Assembly (NCBI GenBank): GCA_039654915.1
Contig: JBDJPA010000011.1
Location: forward strand, 2,418,001 to 2,482,000
Source of the DNA: Aquilaria yunnanensis
Lineage: Eukaryota; Streptophyta; Magnoliopsida; Malvales; Thymelaeaceae
Direction: 5' to 3'
DNA length: 64,000 nucleotides
Each line of letters opens with the position of its first letter. Positions within the stretch are counted from its first letter, which is position 1. The translations under genes and the position numbers were made by a program. The notes beneath the pieces are model-generated. The model made no database searches. It was not told the DNA's origin and saw only the letters and a program-made list of their open reading frames with translations. Below are positions 37,601-49,961 of this stretch, in pieces.

Positions 37601-38789
37601 CAGCTCCAGATTAACGCTTTATTACTTGTTTGACTGAAAAGTTGTTGAATGCGTGACTACTACGATCCAATATTTGTGTCAAAAAACTCTATAAGTTGCA
37701 GGGTCATGATTTGATTAGCTGGCTCTAATCAAGAATTATGCAAGCTTCCACTCCGTTAAGCATTGCTAAACAATGTTGATTAGCTGTGAATTAAGAAAAA
37801 TATAGTACGATCCACCATGCAAAAAGTATGCTTCCAATAAGTTATTGGATTCCCTGGCCTACTACAAACATGAGATCATTGCAAAATTAAACTAACTGGT
37901 ATTGTTTTTATAATTAATCGCAATGGAATTGCAAATCCTGCATTGAATATAGAGAGTGAATGTGAGAAAGAATCAAAGATAGGCAAGCAAAACCCCGAGT
38001 GGAACATAAAAACCAATGTAAAGCAGAGAAGAGATCTGTCTTGTTCGAAGAAAGCAGAAGATGGTCAAAGTGGAAGGGACCTTTTCACTTTCATTAACTT
38101 TTGATCTTTTAGAATGATGGAAGCAACGGATGATTGTTGGTTTCTTAAGTTTCCATTTGTAAGGGAAAAGGAAGAGGCGAAAAGAAAGCACAAACCAATC
38201 GTGCACGACAAGTTGTAGAGAGCCTACCAGCGCCTGCAATTATGGTATAGCTGTACAAAGACATCAGGATCAAATTGCAGTACTGAAAAACACAATCACC
38301 GCTTACATTTATCAGGCTTGGTGCGGTCTATATTCATAAAATCGTATGAAGTTGCACATAATTGGTGTGCAGATAGAAAAAACATTTCATGGTGGAAAAG
38401 CCTACTTTATAGCTATCATGCAAAGGATATTCCATGGGGCTTTTGAATCAAACAGATTCTGTCGCACCAGTCAATAGCAAGAAAAAAACAACTTGCTTTC
38501 CGAGTCGCATCAGCTCCACCTAAACAACTCTTTGGTAAACAGCAATAAAAGAAAAGATATAAAGAGGAAAAGAGGAAAAAAGGAAGGAAAGGAAAAAAGT
38601 AAACCAGCCAACTGATACGGGAAGTCTGCACTTGGTGATTCCATTTTCATGTATGCACTTGGTGTAGTGCCATGTTCATTAACACGAAGTTGCGGTTCTT
38701 GCCACATTAAGTGAAACTCAAAATCTACAGACACCCTCATGGTTTGGTGTAGGGGCTCCCACTTCATCAGCTTAAGTTCCAGACACTGT
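34659..38789. other. Long intergenic stretch, no gene recognised
   Basis: No coding sequence could be supported. Small frames on both strands at 36576-37490 and 37973-38239 (for example a minus-strand frame with ESEKVPSTLTIFCFLRT) do not chain through plausible splice sites and match no family that I recognise. The part next to 38790 should include the 3' untranslated region of the glutaredoxin-like gene. An undetected multi-exon gene in 36.5-38.3 kb cannot be excluded, since base composition there is less AT-rich than average. Confidence 0.35.
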
Positions 38790-41700
38790 CTACTGCCTCA
38801 AAGCAGCTACAATCTTTTTGTGGATTAGCTCCACTCCAAGCCTAGGTGATAGTCTGGGTAGTATTTCCTGAAATTTTAGAATGAACAAAAATCATCCATT
38901 ACCGCAATCATCATACATAAGGATTTATAACATAGTTGCAAGAATTTAGCCTAAAATGGCATCATAGCCTTCAAAAGAAAACTAAACCATATAAAAATAG
39001 CCAATCGCATAAAGCTTGCTGGATAAAATCAAATAATAATCAATACCCAAATGCATAATTATAAATTAAAAATGGAAAAAGAAACAAAAAAAATCACTAA
39101 GAGATCTCAGTACGTGTAAAACCTGACCATAGTTATATGAAAAACTCTCATTACTTTTTGGAATTACAAACAGATTTAGGTCATTTATGCAAATGGGGTA
39201 CACCTAAGATTCAGGGGCCTATTTGGATGAATAGTATGAGATGCGTCTGTCACTATAAATCAAATGAGAATGACAGACCGTCACATCACAATTATCCAAG
39301 TTAGACATGGATCCAAAGAAGTTTCCATTGGAGGCCAGATTGGAAGGCCCAAATGTCAGAAGGCAAACTCATGGTGAAGAAAAGAACTTTAATTTTATTT
39401 TTTTTAAACTAAACTTAAAAGCCCAACAAGCCCATGTTTAGGTACATCATAATCCCACTGCCTTGCAGGATCTCCCCCAAATATCCCTGAAAAAATAAAC
39501 ACCAACGCACTTGGAGTCTTGTTAGGGAGTTCAAATACAATGCTTTTCCAAAAGGATCGGTCCTCTGGTAAGAAAATGTTGTGGCAGTGCTTTTGGGGCA
39601 AAGATGCTAGCTGTCAAATGGCATACGATGTTGAAGAAAGGAACAGTTCAGAGAAGCTTGCCAAAATAGGCCATAGCAGGTGCTGCCCTCACAAGCTGTG
39701 CACTTTCTAATTTGTGAATTTGATTTAGCATTATAGTACTAGTGGTGATGGATCACCTGATGACAATGTCATAACTACATCCCACATCACAGAATGAAAT
39801 GGCAAGATTCATCGTGATTTCCTGCCACTCCATTCTCATGCATTACTCAAAAAGGCCATTCTAAGCAAACTATCATGTTTCTCAAATTGGCAAATGCTAG
39901 CATGCCTAACATGACGTGGCACGATTAATATTGAATTAGAAGCAATCATTAATGTTATTTTTGGCAAATAAGCTGGACATATATCAAGATTTTGACTTAG
40001 CACAACAAGATCAATCACTGAATTCCATTAGGCTATATACCTGTTTTTCATATTGGCGTGTCAATTGTACAATAGTTTTGGCACAGGAAGGAAGCAAGCA
40101 TGTTTAGCATTTAATCCATGGCTCCAGAATCCCAGTTTTGCATAGCATACCAAAGTTAAAATATTTAGCATTACATTTTGCTTGGGATGAAAAACAATGC
40201 TGCAATGCTCCATTGCTGGGCGACATGAAGACATCCTGGACTACTCAAGCATTACTATAGCTCCAAAAATCATGTTGCATTACTTGCCAAAGGATTATCA
40301 TGACTTGTACAGACAAGCTTCTTATAGCCAAGCACACAAATATTTTTTTGCTGACATGAATGATAAACATGAACAAGGTTAGATATCAAAGAGAAAGTAC
40401 AAGAGAGACGCATCAAGAGGCTAGCTATAAAGGAATTTGCATCTGCACCAGTGCATTTGACAGCCTGAAGAAAATAAATGCATATCCTCAAAATAACAAA
40501 AAATTTGGGCAGCAGGAAAAAAAGATGGCCAAAAATCAACCAATATGGTGACTTAATGAATGTGTGCAAGATGCATCATCTAACAGAGAGAGGCTAGAGT
40601 CAAACAAAATTGCAATATAGTTTTGTTCTTAGCAAATTCATTCAAGCCCCGGAGAAAGTACAAACAGGAAAGGAGTCTGAAAAAAATTGCAGTGATCCGA
40701 TCTCACTCCAAAAAGCTCATCCTAAACTCCTAATCCCACCATGTATACAGATTTGAGCATTCCTCTCCTTCCAAATCACCAACACTACAGAAAAGATGGC
40801 ATCTTTTCTGCAAAACTCTTGGACTTTTACCAGGGTAAGCATATGAAATCCCCAAAACTTGTTGACAAAAAAGGAAAACTGACCTTTAATGGAATTGAAG
40901 AACAAAAGCAGCTCCAAGTTTTAAAAGTGGCTGCTTTACTACACTAAGTGATAGAACAGGAAAACAAAATCTGATCTCTTGTAATAGTACTCCATGATCA
41001 AAGCATACAATCCATTTTTTTTGTAAAGAGTGGGAATCAAGACAAAACAATAGCAAGTATATAAGCACGCAATTGAATTTGATGCCCACCATCTAGTAGT
41101 TACAATTGTAAGGCTGTGGTATTATTTGAAGAAAAAAAGGGTTGGGAGTTGGGGTTTGGGGAATGGAGCTCGACCCTTCTGCTGAAATATGACTTCACTC
41201 TCAGGATTCCTCACATTCTCATGGAAAAGAATACATAAATTCATCCCATTCCCAGGCATTAGAAAGCTTCAATCCACTTACTATTTGGTAATAGCCTTTG
41301 GAATTAGGTGTTAGATTTTGAGATAAATTATAGTACAGATAACAGCTTCAAATAGCTGTTATCATTGGTGTCGAACAAATCAGAAAACATCCCCATCCCA
41401 GAACCACCAGTCAAACTAGAACTTTAAAACAACATAAGTGCAGAAAACAAAACTCAAAGCAAAAGAGTGAAAGACAACCGCGTACCTCAGTGTCATCAGA
41501 TAGTACTTTGGCCAAAACCGGTATCTCGAACTGATATGCCTTCTCCCATTGAGGATTGGTGGTAATATCCCTTACCTGGCACAACCCACAGACATAACCA
41601 GATTATACTAATTAGCTACAGATTGAAGAGAAGATGAATTACCTGTAAGTCAACATCGTGAAGGGAATCCGGTCCGGAAAGCAAAAAGGCCGCTTCAAGT

Positions 41701-41873
41701 TTCTCTTTGAGGCCATCGCACAAACAGCAACCGGGCTTCGAGTAGAGCACCAGCTTCCTAATTTTCGAAGGCGAAGAAGAAGATAGCGCCAGAGGAGTGA
41801 AGCGCCATCTGGGTCTTTGCCTTGCTAGATGAGAAAAGCAGGGAAGTCTAGCAGCCACTAAAACAGTGGCCAT
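38790..41873 (-). CDS. Glutaredoxin-like (thioredoxin-fold, DUF836 type) protein, 132 aa
   Basis: Small thiol-redox-fold protein of the glutaredoxin-like/PF05768 group; the precise partner or reaction of plant members is not well established. Exons on the minus strand: 41643-41873, 41486-41575, 38790-38867, with GT-AG introns of 67 bp and 2618 bp; all exons are in phase 0. The first 38 residues are rich in R, S and A, consistent with a plastid or mitochondrial targeting peptide. The fold starts at KLVLYSKPGCCLC, giving a CxxC-type active site (C49, C52) as in the family. VRDITTNPQW and FEIPVL follow, with the cis-proline expected near P96. The short last exon (EILPRLSPRLG...ALRQ) supplies the C-terminal helix. 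Exon 3 is assigned from frame, splice signals and family likeness across a long intron, so it is the least certain part. Confidence 0.85.
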
Positions 41874-41924
41874 CAGTGAACAAACTTTGGATAACTGCGG
41901 TGCCCGCGATCGAGACTGTTCCAG

Positions 41925-42575
41925 CTACAAATTTTCCAGAGTCGTCAACCTTATCTTATTGGCGACCTCTGGACGGTCAAACTGCTCTCTGTGGCAACAA
42001 AATTCACTTCCTGCGGGAGAAGGGTGAGAATTAGAAGAGGGTGTTAGTGTATTAAGTACCAAATTTCCTGTATTCGAAAGTAACTTTTCACCAATGTTTT
42101 TAGGAAAAGGGGTAAATAGTTTTCGCCCTTGGTTATTCGCGTTTCTTTTTTTCACTGGTGCCTTAACTTTGCCCATGTCACAACTCGCCTGAATGGTCGT
42201 AAATGTCCACCGGTAGGAATATCTTCTCGATAACGAGGCAAAAGAGTTTTGTGTCTTGGGACATGCCCAGATCGGGCCACAAATGAAAACAGCATGCAAG
42301 GGATCGTCAGGAAAGATGTTGAAACTATTCGGGAAAGTGATTTCTCCGCTAAACATTACTAATCGAGAGAATTGGACATGTCTGCTGCTGGGTTGAGATT
42401 TGGAATTTTGGCTGCATAGAAGAGTTTTGGTTGCGAGAGATTTGGGAAGGGAAAGAGTAGCAAAACTTCCATGATCGATGATGGCCGGAGAGCACGTACC
42501 ATCACAAGTTGAACGGGGACAAGGGTGAAGGCAATGGGATGATCGCCAAATGAATTTAAAGACTGGTAAAACCAT
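41925..42575 (-). other. Unrecognised 216-codon open frame
   Basis: The longest open frame in the window outside the transposons apart from multi-exon genes. It ends 51 bp upstream of the glutaredoxin-like start codon and lies in the interval to the p24 gene. The translation is basic and cysteine/serine-rich, with no membrane segment, no signal peptide and no family that I recognise. Neither antisense frame shows a recognisable protein. It may be a lineage-specific protein, a 5' leader region or chance in DNA of moderate GC content. Confidence 0.2.
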
Positions 42576-43029
42576 ATTTTGATACGCTCCCTATAAACAT
42601 TCTAAAGGGGCTACAAATTATAGAATGGAAAATTAAATATACATTGATTTTTTAAAAAAACTCTAAAAGCCAAGAGAATGCAAATTGTTGACTTCAAGGG
42701 CTAGGGATCGAATTTTTATATCAGAATTTTCAAATGTATCTGTACTGTAGAGTATACAGTGCAAAGATGAGTTTGTAAAACAAAACACCATAATAAGCAT
42801 GTAAATTACAGCCACCAATATTTCTTTTTACTATATAAGCACCTTTTTTTGTTCACACTAAAGTGAAATCATGTTAATTTTAAAGGTACTTATGTAGCAA
42901 AAGATAACACTAAACTCATGCACCCAAAAACTGTCTATAAAATGACTTTTCTTTTTGGGACTGATTTTTTTCCAAATCCATGGCTTGCCCAACTCAGGAT
43001 TAGAATCCATGTAACCACGAGGAACATAT

Positions 43030-44510
43030 CTAGATGAGCTTCTTCTTTTGGAAGTAAGTTCTCAAGTACCACAGCTGCAAAACTGAAACCCCAATGCAGA
43101 CGCCGAGAGACATGACACTGAACCATGCCACACTAGTATTTGTCTTCTCACTCACTTCCCTCATCTCTGCTTCCCTGTCGACCATCCAACCACCAAAGTG
43201 AAACTCGTCATGAGTACCGGTCTTCACATTTTGCGTTAAATATTTGAAACTCCTAATAAATCTCAAGAGACCTTTCCAAAGATAAGACACAACTCATAAC
43301 TTGTAAGCTTCATTACTTGAAGGGAACTCTTTATATGCTACATTTGTCAATGAAGAAGAGCAGAACAGCACCAAACCTGTCCTTCAGATAGATTAGATTG
43401 CCATGTATGGCTTGCACTGCCCCTTCAAGTCTCCTCAAAACAAGTTCAACACCCTGCAAAACAAATTATGTTAATCCGATCTTACACGCAGATAAAGAAT
43501 TTTCTGGGAACTATGATACATGCAGACATCAAGATACCTCAATCTTTTCTTTCTTGGCAACTGACTCCCAGTCCTTAGCAGCTATTCCAACTTTCCAGTC
43601 AATTCCAAGAGTTGCTCCTGGCCTCTGTTGCTTTCCATCCAACCAGAAACAAGCCTGATAATTGCCTGCCTCAGCAGTGGTAAAGGCAAATTGACCATGA
43701 GTCACGTTTTCATTGCTGTGAAGATTGTTCCCATAGGGAGATGTTACCTGAAAAATCAAATGTAGATCTTAAAAATGAAATTGCACGATTTGGTACGTTT
43801 ATACCACTTCTGTCACAATATCTTGATATGGCATGGTTAAGACCATCAAGAAATGGTGATTCTTTTCCCCCAAATTCATCAATTTCTTCTGTTCTAATCT
43901 GAACAATCTACTCACAGGATCAATTCAGAAAGACGCAGATGACTTTTTCTAGCGCTACAGACAATTACCATCTCCCGTTACCTGCCTGGAAAGTACACTA
44001 AAATGCTAAATAACTTTTTCAAATTTGGTGTGCAAGCAATACATATGGCAGCGAAAATTTTAAATCCAGTCACTTTCTATTCGCACCAATTGAACTGTAG
44101 CAGTTGCGCATTGTAGAGGCAGCAAATTGAAACAATAAGGTTGGGACAAACACATCAAACTCATGATCTATTCTCTTTGGGACAAATATTTCGCGCAATT
44201 TCTAACTCAGAAGGCAAAAAGAAAACGAACAACTGAAACCATAACAAGGATTAAGCTGAAAGAAGAGAAGTACCCGAAGAGCGACAGTGGGGAGGTGCTC
44301 TGGTTCGCTGTCGGAGATGACATAGTAATCAGCCAAAACAACAACGTTGGGCTGGATCTCCTCAGAAACACACTTGGTACCCGAACCAGGAAGATCCAAC
44401 CAGATAGCTTCCGCAGCCGGCAAAAGGTTCGTGTCGCTCGCCAGACACAAGAGCAACATCAGCGGCAAGATGGACGATGATCTGGCGCCAAAGACGAAAT
44501 TTTTTGCCAT
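43030..44510 (-). CDS. p24 family (emp24/gp25L, delta-type) transmembrane cargo receptor, 222 aa
   Basis: Type I membrane protein of COPI/COPII vesicles that helps sort cargo between ER and Golgi. Exons on the minus strand: 44274-44510, 43538-43747, 43377-43453, 43030-43174, all GT-AG, giving 222 codons plus stop, normal for p24. A signal peptide covers about residues 1-35 (hydrophobic [13 protein letters not shown], cleavage likely after AEA). The GOLD domain follows, with paired cysteines C47 and C112 and landmarks [16 protein letters not shown] and [15 protein letters not shown]. Then comes a coiled-coil region ([32 protein letters not shown]), a single membrane span (about 189-211) and the cytosolic tail [10 protein letters not shown]. 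The tail carries the dilysine COPI signal and aromatic residue typical of plant p24-delta proteins. N93 lies in an NVT sequon. Confidence 0.95.
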
Positions 44511-47500
44511 GGGAAGACTTATGGTGAAATTTTTAGTGACGTTGCAGTCTTAGGTTTGGTTCGCAATTGCGTCTCTGGGGACTTGGGCGCACGAACGAAC
44601 AAACACTTAGCCGGGAAAGTGTTGGAAAGTTTTTGCGTCGCCGGGGCTTGGAGAGTGAGAACACTTACGGGGAAGAAAAATTCGTCGTGGAGGGGGGTGA
44701 CGCAAGAAGTCTCATAATTGTCCAATCAGGGTTCAGCTGACTCGTCTTCTGCAATTGAAAGTGGACACGAAAGAAAGAAAGGTTATCGGGATTTCGATTA
44801 AATGTAGGGGCTTGCCTTGCACCCGTTACGGGTTTGATCAACTCGAGGTCTGAGCCCGCCGTCCGGTGACAACGACATCGCCCACTTCATTGTTAAAAGG
44901 CAAGAATCCTAAAAAACCATTAATTTTTTCCCTCTGCCTAAATTATGCCACTATGCTTTTATTTTTACCAATTAAACCACTGACGTAGTGACGTTAATAG
45001 TTTTGTCCAATGACCCAATCTGGTCACTGAAGTTAATAAATTAAATAAAAAAATTATAATATTTTTAAATTAAATATTCTATTTAATTTTTATTTTCTAG
45101 ATTTTTAATTTAAAAATAATAAAAAAATTTCATTTTTACAAAAATAGCTTATAATTACTTTTTTGGACTTCTTGAAGTGCAATGTTTGAATAAATTGATA
45201 ATTTGGATAAATAATCACTTTATATAATAAAAATGAATAATAAAAAACAGTAAAAAGTAAATTCATTTTACATCAATTAAATTAAAACGAGTTGTACACA
45301 TATATATCTCAATTAGACTTTTTAAATTTTAACCCGAAATTTTCGGACTGTTATATTTGCGCGTTCGTTCAGCTTATGAGACGGATATTGTAGTGGGCCA
45401 AATTCGCTATTGAGCCTGGGCTCTCTCAACTTAGGACTAAGGAGTAATTACAAAAACAAGCCCTCCAATCTACCTAAAGTTGTTCATCCAAACCGGTCAA
45501 CCTATAAAACCGTTTTCCTTAAACTAAACCAAATCGATAATAATGGGGGTTTTATACAGTTTAGGGTCGGGACGGATAGTGAAAAGGAGAATCCTGTCAT
45601 TCATGCGGGGCAGGGCAGGTTCCAATTTTAAAACCTGCATAAACGTGACCTAAATTACTTCTTCTCCCAATTCCTAAATTCTAACTCCTAATAACATGAT
45701 GACAATGCTTAAAACTCACTTATTTCTCTCTTGCCGCATGATTTGTTTTTAACTTATTTATAACTGTTTTAGATTGAGACATTTTTTTTATAGAAAGTCA
45801 CGTGAGATTTTAGCTATTTTGTATACATCTAGTTTCCGTCGTTAAGTGTATAAATTGGTCGACATGATATATATATATATATATAGGTGAAGGAGCAAAA
45901 AGACAGCAAATGAGAGGAAAAAACTAAATTATTCAGTAACTTATACAAGTTATTGTAAGCTGATTTTTGTTTCTAATATATAAATTTATGGCCATGAATG
46001 TGAGATTGTGCAACTGACTTTTCTAATTTATGGTTGACTTTTCTTGTTTACTTATTAATATTAATATTATTTGAGTTTAAGATCATTATTTGAAACCAAA
46101 GAATATTTAAACCATACTTTTTGTTTTTGTAGGTTTTTTTATTTTGTATTATTGTTATACAATTGATTTATCTTCTTTTTTTAGACTTTTAGGCGCATGA
46201 ATTCTCATTTAAATTGAGATTTTTTTTGTAAAAATTAAAACTTGAAGTATAATTGTATATTTTTTTTTACTTATTTATAATTATTTTGAATAAAAATTGT
46301 TGACTTATAGAAGAAAAAAGAACCTGGTCATACCGAACCGATTTTTATGCAATTCAGATTGCCACTAAATTTAAGGATATGCAGGTAAGATTGGGTAATG
46401 AGCTAGGGAACCCGGTCAATTATGTGAATAGGATCAAGTTGAGCCGACACTCAATCATGCCTAACCCACGAACGCCCCTAACTCCACCAACAAGTCTAAG
46501 TGCTGGGCAGAGACATCCAAATTCAGTCTGATCCATTTTCATGCATGGGAATACTTGTGAAATCTTGACTAGCTTATGATTGAAACAAGACACACTATTG
46601 GAGCAAATTTTAGCAATATTCGTTATAGTTTTTGGGAGGAAAATCTGCTACGTCCTATTTGACTCGTACGATCGATAGCTGATTGGGTTGTATTAGGGAA
46701 AATTTTCTCATCATCCATTAGTCGCAGTAGAGCAATGAACGAGATTAAGTGGGTACATTTAAATTTAACATAGTTCATTTTTTTAACTAACATTGTTCTA
46801 TGGATCTAATACACACTACTGATAACCTCATCATTTTACCCCCCGTACAGTTATAAAATATGAAAATCACAAAAAGTTTATCATCCTATTCTTTTCAGCC
46901 TTTTGGCTTCTTCCCCTTAAAAATCTTCACATTTTGTCTCTTCATCACATTGGTTATTTTCTTTTACTGAAAACTTTACCATAACATAAATTTTTATAGG
47001 TTACACACAAACTCTAAACAAATAAAAAATAAAACCCTAAACCAACCAAAATCTGTAAGTTCCTTTGATTTGAGTAGACTTAACAAGTTGCATGAAGGAT
47101 GGTGGTTGCAATGACAGTAGACAGTGAACGGTTCCTGCTTCGATTTAGCATTATCAGCATTAACTAACACTTAGGATTGGTGCCGAGGAGTTGAATGGAG
47201 ACCGTTAGTGGGTAATGTTAGATATAATGTGTATTCCAAAAGGCTACTATCCTACATTTGAAAAGGCCTTAGGAATGATAGTTCACCTCATATTGCTTAG
47301 TAGAAGTATCCCATATTGCTTACAAAAAATGTATCTCATTCTTCATTTCCTATAAATACAGGCTCTCTCTTTACCAGTTTATCATCCACAACTTGAGCTC
47401 GTTCTTCTCCTTAAAAATACTTTTGCTTTCTGGCTTTGTTGGGTTTTGATTCCTGGAAGAACTCAGAGAGTTGTGAACTATAATCCTTACATGCCTAGGG

Positions 47501-47640
47501 GTTTTCATGCTTGTTGTCCGTAATTTCTAAGGCCAATTTCTACAGCAATTAATCAGCAAAGTAGGCAACAGAGTAATGTGGTATTGACGAGATCGAATGC
47601 CTCAACTTTGGTTGTTTCCAACATACCTAGATATCATTGA
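44511..47640. other. Promoter side of p24 gene and AT-rich spacer
   Basis: The first ~400 bp is GC-richer and presumably contains the p24 promoter and 5' leader; no TATA box is evident. From about 44900 on the DNA is AT-rich and gene-free, with an (AT)n run at 45867-45885. The open frame at 45410-45631 has no recognisable domain. Confidence 0.4.
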
Positions 47641-47651
47641 ATTCTATAATA

Positions 47652-48346
47652 CTATACATGGATCACTTGTTTCATCAAAGAAAATAGCTTTCTTGCATCA
47701 GTTATTCTGCCACAAGTTGAGAAGCCAGAAACCATAGCTAGTAAAGAAAAGTCATCCGGGTTTTCTATAATAAGCCAAACATGACTAGCAATATTCAGAT
47801 TGCCACACTTCCCATACAAATTAATCGATGAACTAGCCAGCACAAGATCACTAATTCACCAGTCAATTTTGGTGAATGTTCAAGAGCCTTACCAACACAC
47901 CCATTTTGGGCATATGATTCATTGAATTCAAAGCAATCACATTTTCTCTTGGCATTCTATCATATGAAGTCCGCACAGAATCTACCTCATTGGCTTTTGC
48001 TAACCTCAAAACAACCACATTCAATTAGAACTTATTCTTGTGTGGCATCAAATTGAACAGTTCCAACGAATTTCCCTTGTCCCTTGACTTCAACTAGCCT
48101 TGGATCATCACATTCCAGGAAAAGCAATTTCTCTTTGGTGTTTCGTCAAACGGTTTTCTAGGATAGCCATGCTGCCACACTGCAAGTATATTTGCACGAG
48201 TCAGTTCCGAAAAAAAATGCTACATCTACGAAGAAGAGAAAATGAATCTGTTTCCCATAAAGAATCAAGCTTTTGGTGTTGCAAGATTGGAGTAGGCTTG
48301 TACAAATAGGCAAATCAAAAGTCAAAGTGGTTGGCAACCAATTCAT
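47652..48346 (-). pseudogene. Pentatricopeptide repeat (PLS-type PPR) gene relic
   Basis: Minus-strand frames give typical PPR protein pieces in the right order. ICTSLLQSCNTKSLILYGKQIH at 48158-48346 resembles the usual start of a PLS-class protein. RNCFSWNVMIQG and later RMPRENVIALNSM occur in the middle. ASSSINLYGKCGNLNIASHVW, SLLAMVSGFSTCGRITDARK at 47652-47843 follows. Stops and frame changes interrupt the series and no DYW or E domain is seen. It is a decayed fragment of an organelle RNA-binding protein gene; intact members would have 400-900 residues. Confidence 0.75.
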
Positions 48347-48349
48347 TGG

Positions 48350-49646
48350 GTTTCTGCAAGTAAACGGAGTAATTAAATCAGTTGCTCATCAAAATTTTTT
48401 ACCTATTTTTATTCGGTATAATTCAAGTGTCTGCCATTTGGGTGATTTTTTTTTTTTCCGCAATTTTCACAAATGAAGAAAGAATCATTCAACTTCTGAG
48501 TTGCACAGTTGTACTGCCACGTAAGGCAAAGATACCTACACAACCAAGGGACCCTAGAACAATCCAGAAATAAGTGATTCTCAAGTGCTGTGCGCCCATC
48601 CAATATAGAACGGCTATATTTACCCGCCGACGACAAATATAATCTGTTACTTAGACGCCGTCCGTTGCCGTGAGCCCACCTAAAATATTAAATACTGTAT
48701 GAAAATTAATTGTACACAGAATCCTTCAATGACAATTCTCACACGTACAGAGTTACTGTCAACTCCCTCTCGCTGCCTATTCCTTAAATTGTTAAAAAAA
48801 AAAACAAGAAAGTCGTAATTACTTTCACTCTAAAAAACCAGCTAAGCTAGCACTATACGTACGCGTATTTGTGTGACGCATTTTGGATGGGGTAGTTAGT
48901 GTATATATATATATATAGTATTACCTTGTTTCCTGGAAATTTCTTCATCCTCTAGTCTAGGTTGGGTGCATATACTCCGACAAGAGCAGAAGAGGATCGA
49001 AAGATACACGTACCGATATGATTCTTGGACTAAATTCATTAAAATTTCCAACTTCATGTGCTTGTGTGTATATATTTGTGTATATTCGGGTTAATTTTTT
49101 CTAAAAAAGAAACTCGAAAAGTGCAGTTTTCGGCGATCCTTCCTTGAGCTCTTTCCCCTTCCTATGAATCTCACCTTTTCCATCAAATCATGAACCGGTT
49201 TCAAATCAAACGATGATATGATATAGAAAGATGTGTGATGGGGGGTCATGGGGAGATATGATTTGGCCCTACACTAAAGTGTTGCCTACTAATTCCAGTT
49301 GTCAATAATAAAGGACATGGGGCTCGTACGGTCTCATCATCAGTATGTATTAAATTTGTCCAGATATGTAAACACACAGTACACCCACTACACTTGACTC
49401 CTGATTATCATCAGAGCGGAGGCCATCCATGAAGCTTCGTTGCTAGCAAACACCAAATTAATGAACGTGATACAGGAGATTTACTTGGATTAATTTGATC
49501 AACAACTTGGACATACACATAAGACTCCCCATATTTGTTTTCTTTTTCAGTTTCTTCCATTGCCCATCTGCATGTTTATGAAGGAAAATGTTTCAATCAT
49601 GACATCGAAGTTGGAGAGCTTTATCATACCAATTGAAAACTAACAC
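48350..49646. other. Spacer without recognised genes
   Basis: Only short frames (48382-48636) without domains, plus an (AT)n run at about 48902-48916. Nothing else seen. Confidence 0.4.
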
Positions 49647-49961
49647 CCAATTTGTTTTAATTTTAGTCAATTGACTACAAAATAACTTATTTTTATTTTT
49701 ACATATTTCTTACTTAAAATTAATTTTAATTAAAAGTTAATATTATGAATACAATTTTTATAATCTTACTAAATTTTTATGAATTTTTCTAATTTCAAGT
49801 CTTAAAAAAGAAAATTTTATAAAAATTTAACAATATCCTAAAAATTTACTTTCAAATTGATTATTGTATCTACATAACATTGACTTTCTAATAAAATTAA
49901 TTTTAAGTAAAAAAATGTAAAAATTAAAAAAAATTAGTTAACTTTAGCTCAAACGAATTGG
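49647..49961. repeat. Fold-back MITE, copy 2
   Basis: Outer ends CCAATTTGTTTTAATTTTAG and CTTTAGCTCAAACGAATTGG are inverted copies; inner arms share ACTTAAAATTAATTTTA and its complement. The family likeness to copy 1 at 46-381 is clear in the order TTATTTTTAT, TACATTTTTTTACTT, GTCAATATTAT and TTTTTATGAATTTTTCT. Confidence 0.65.

Noticed and set aside
36576..38239. A possible multi-exon minus-strand gene (frames with ESEKVPSTLTIFCFLRT and others)
   Set aside because: The frames could not be chained with consistent splice sites and no family was recognised; an acyltransferase likeness considered at first lacked the catalytic HX4D motif.
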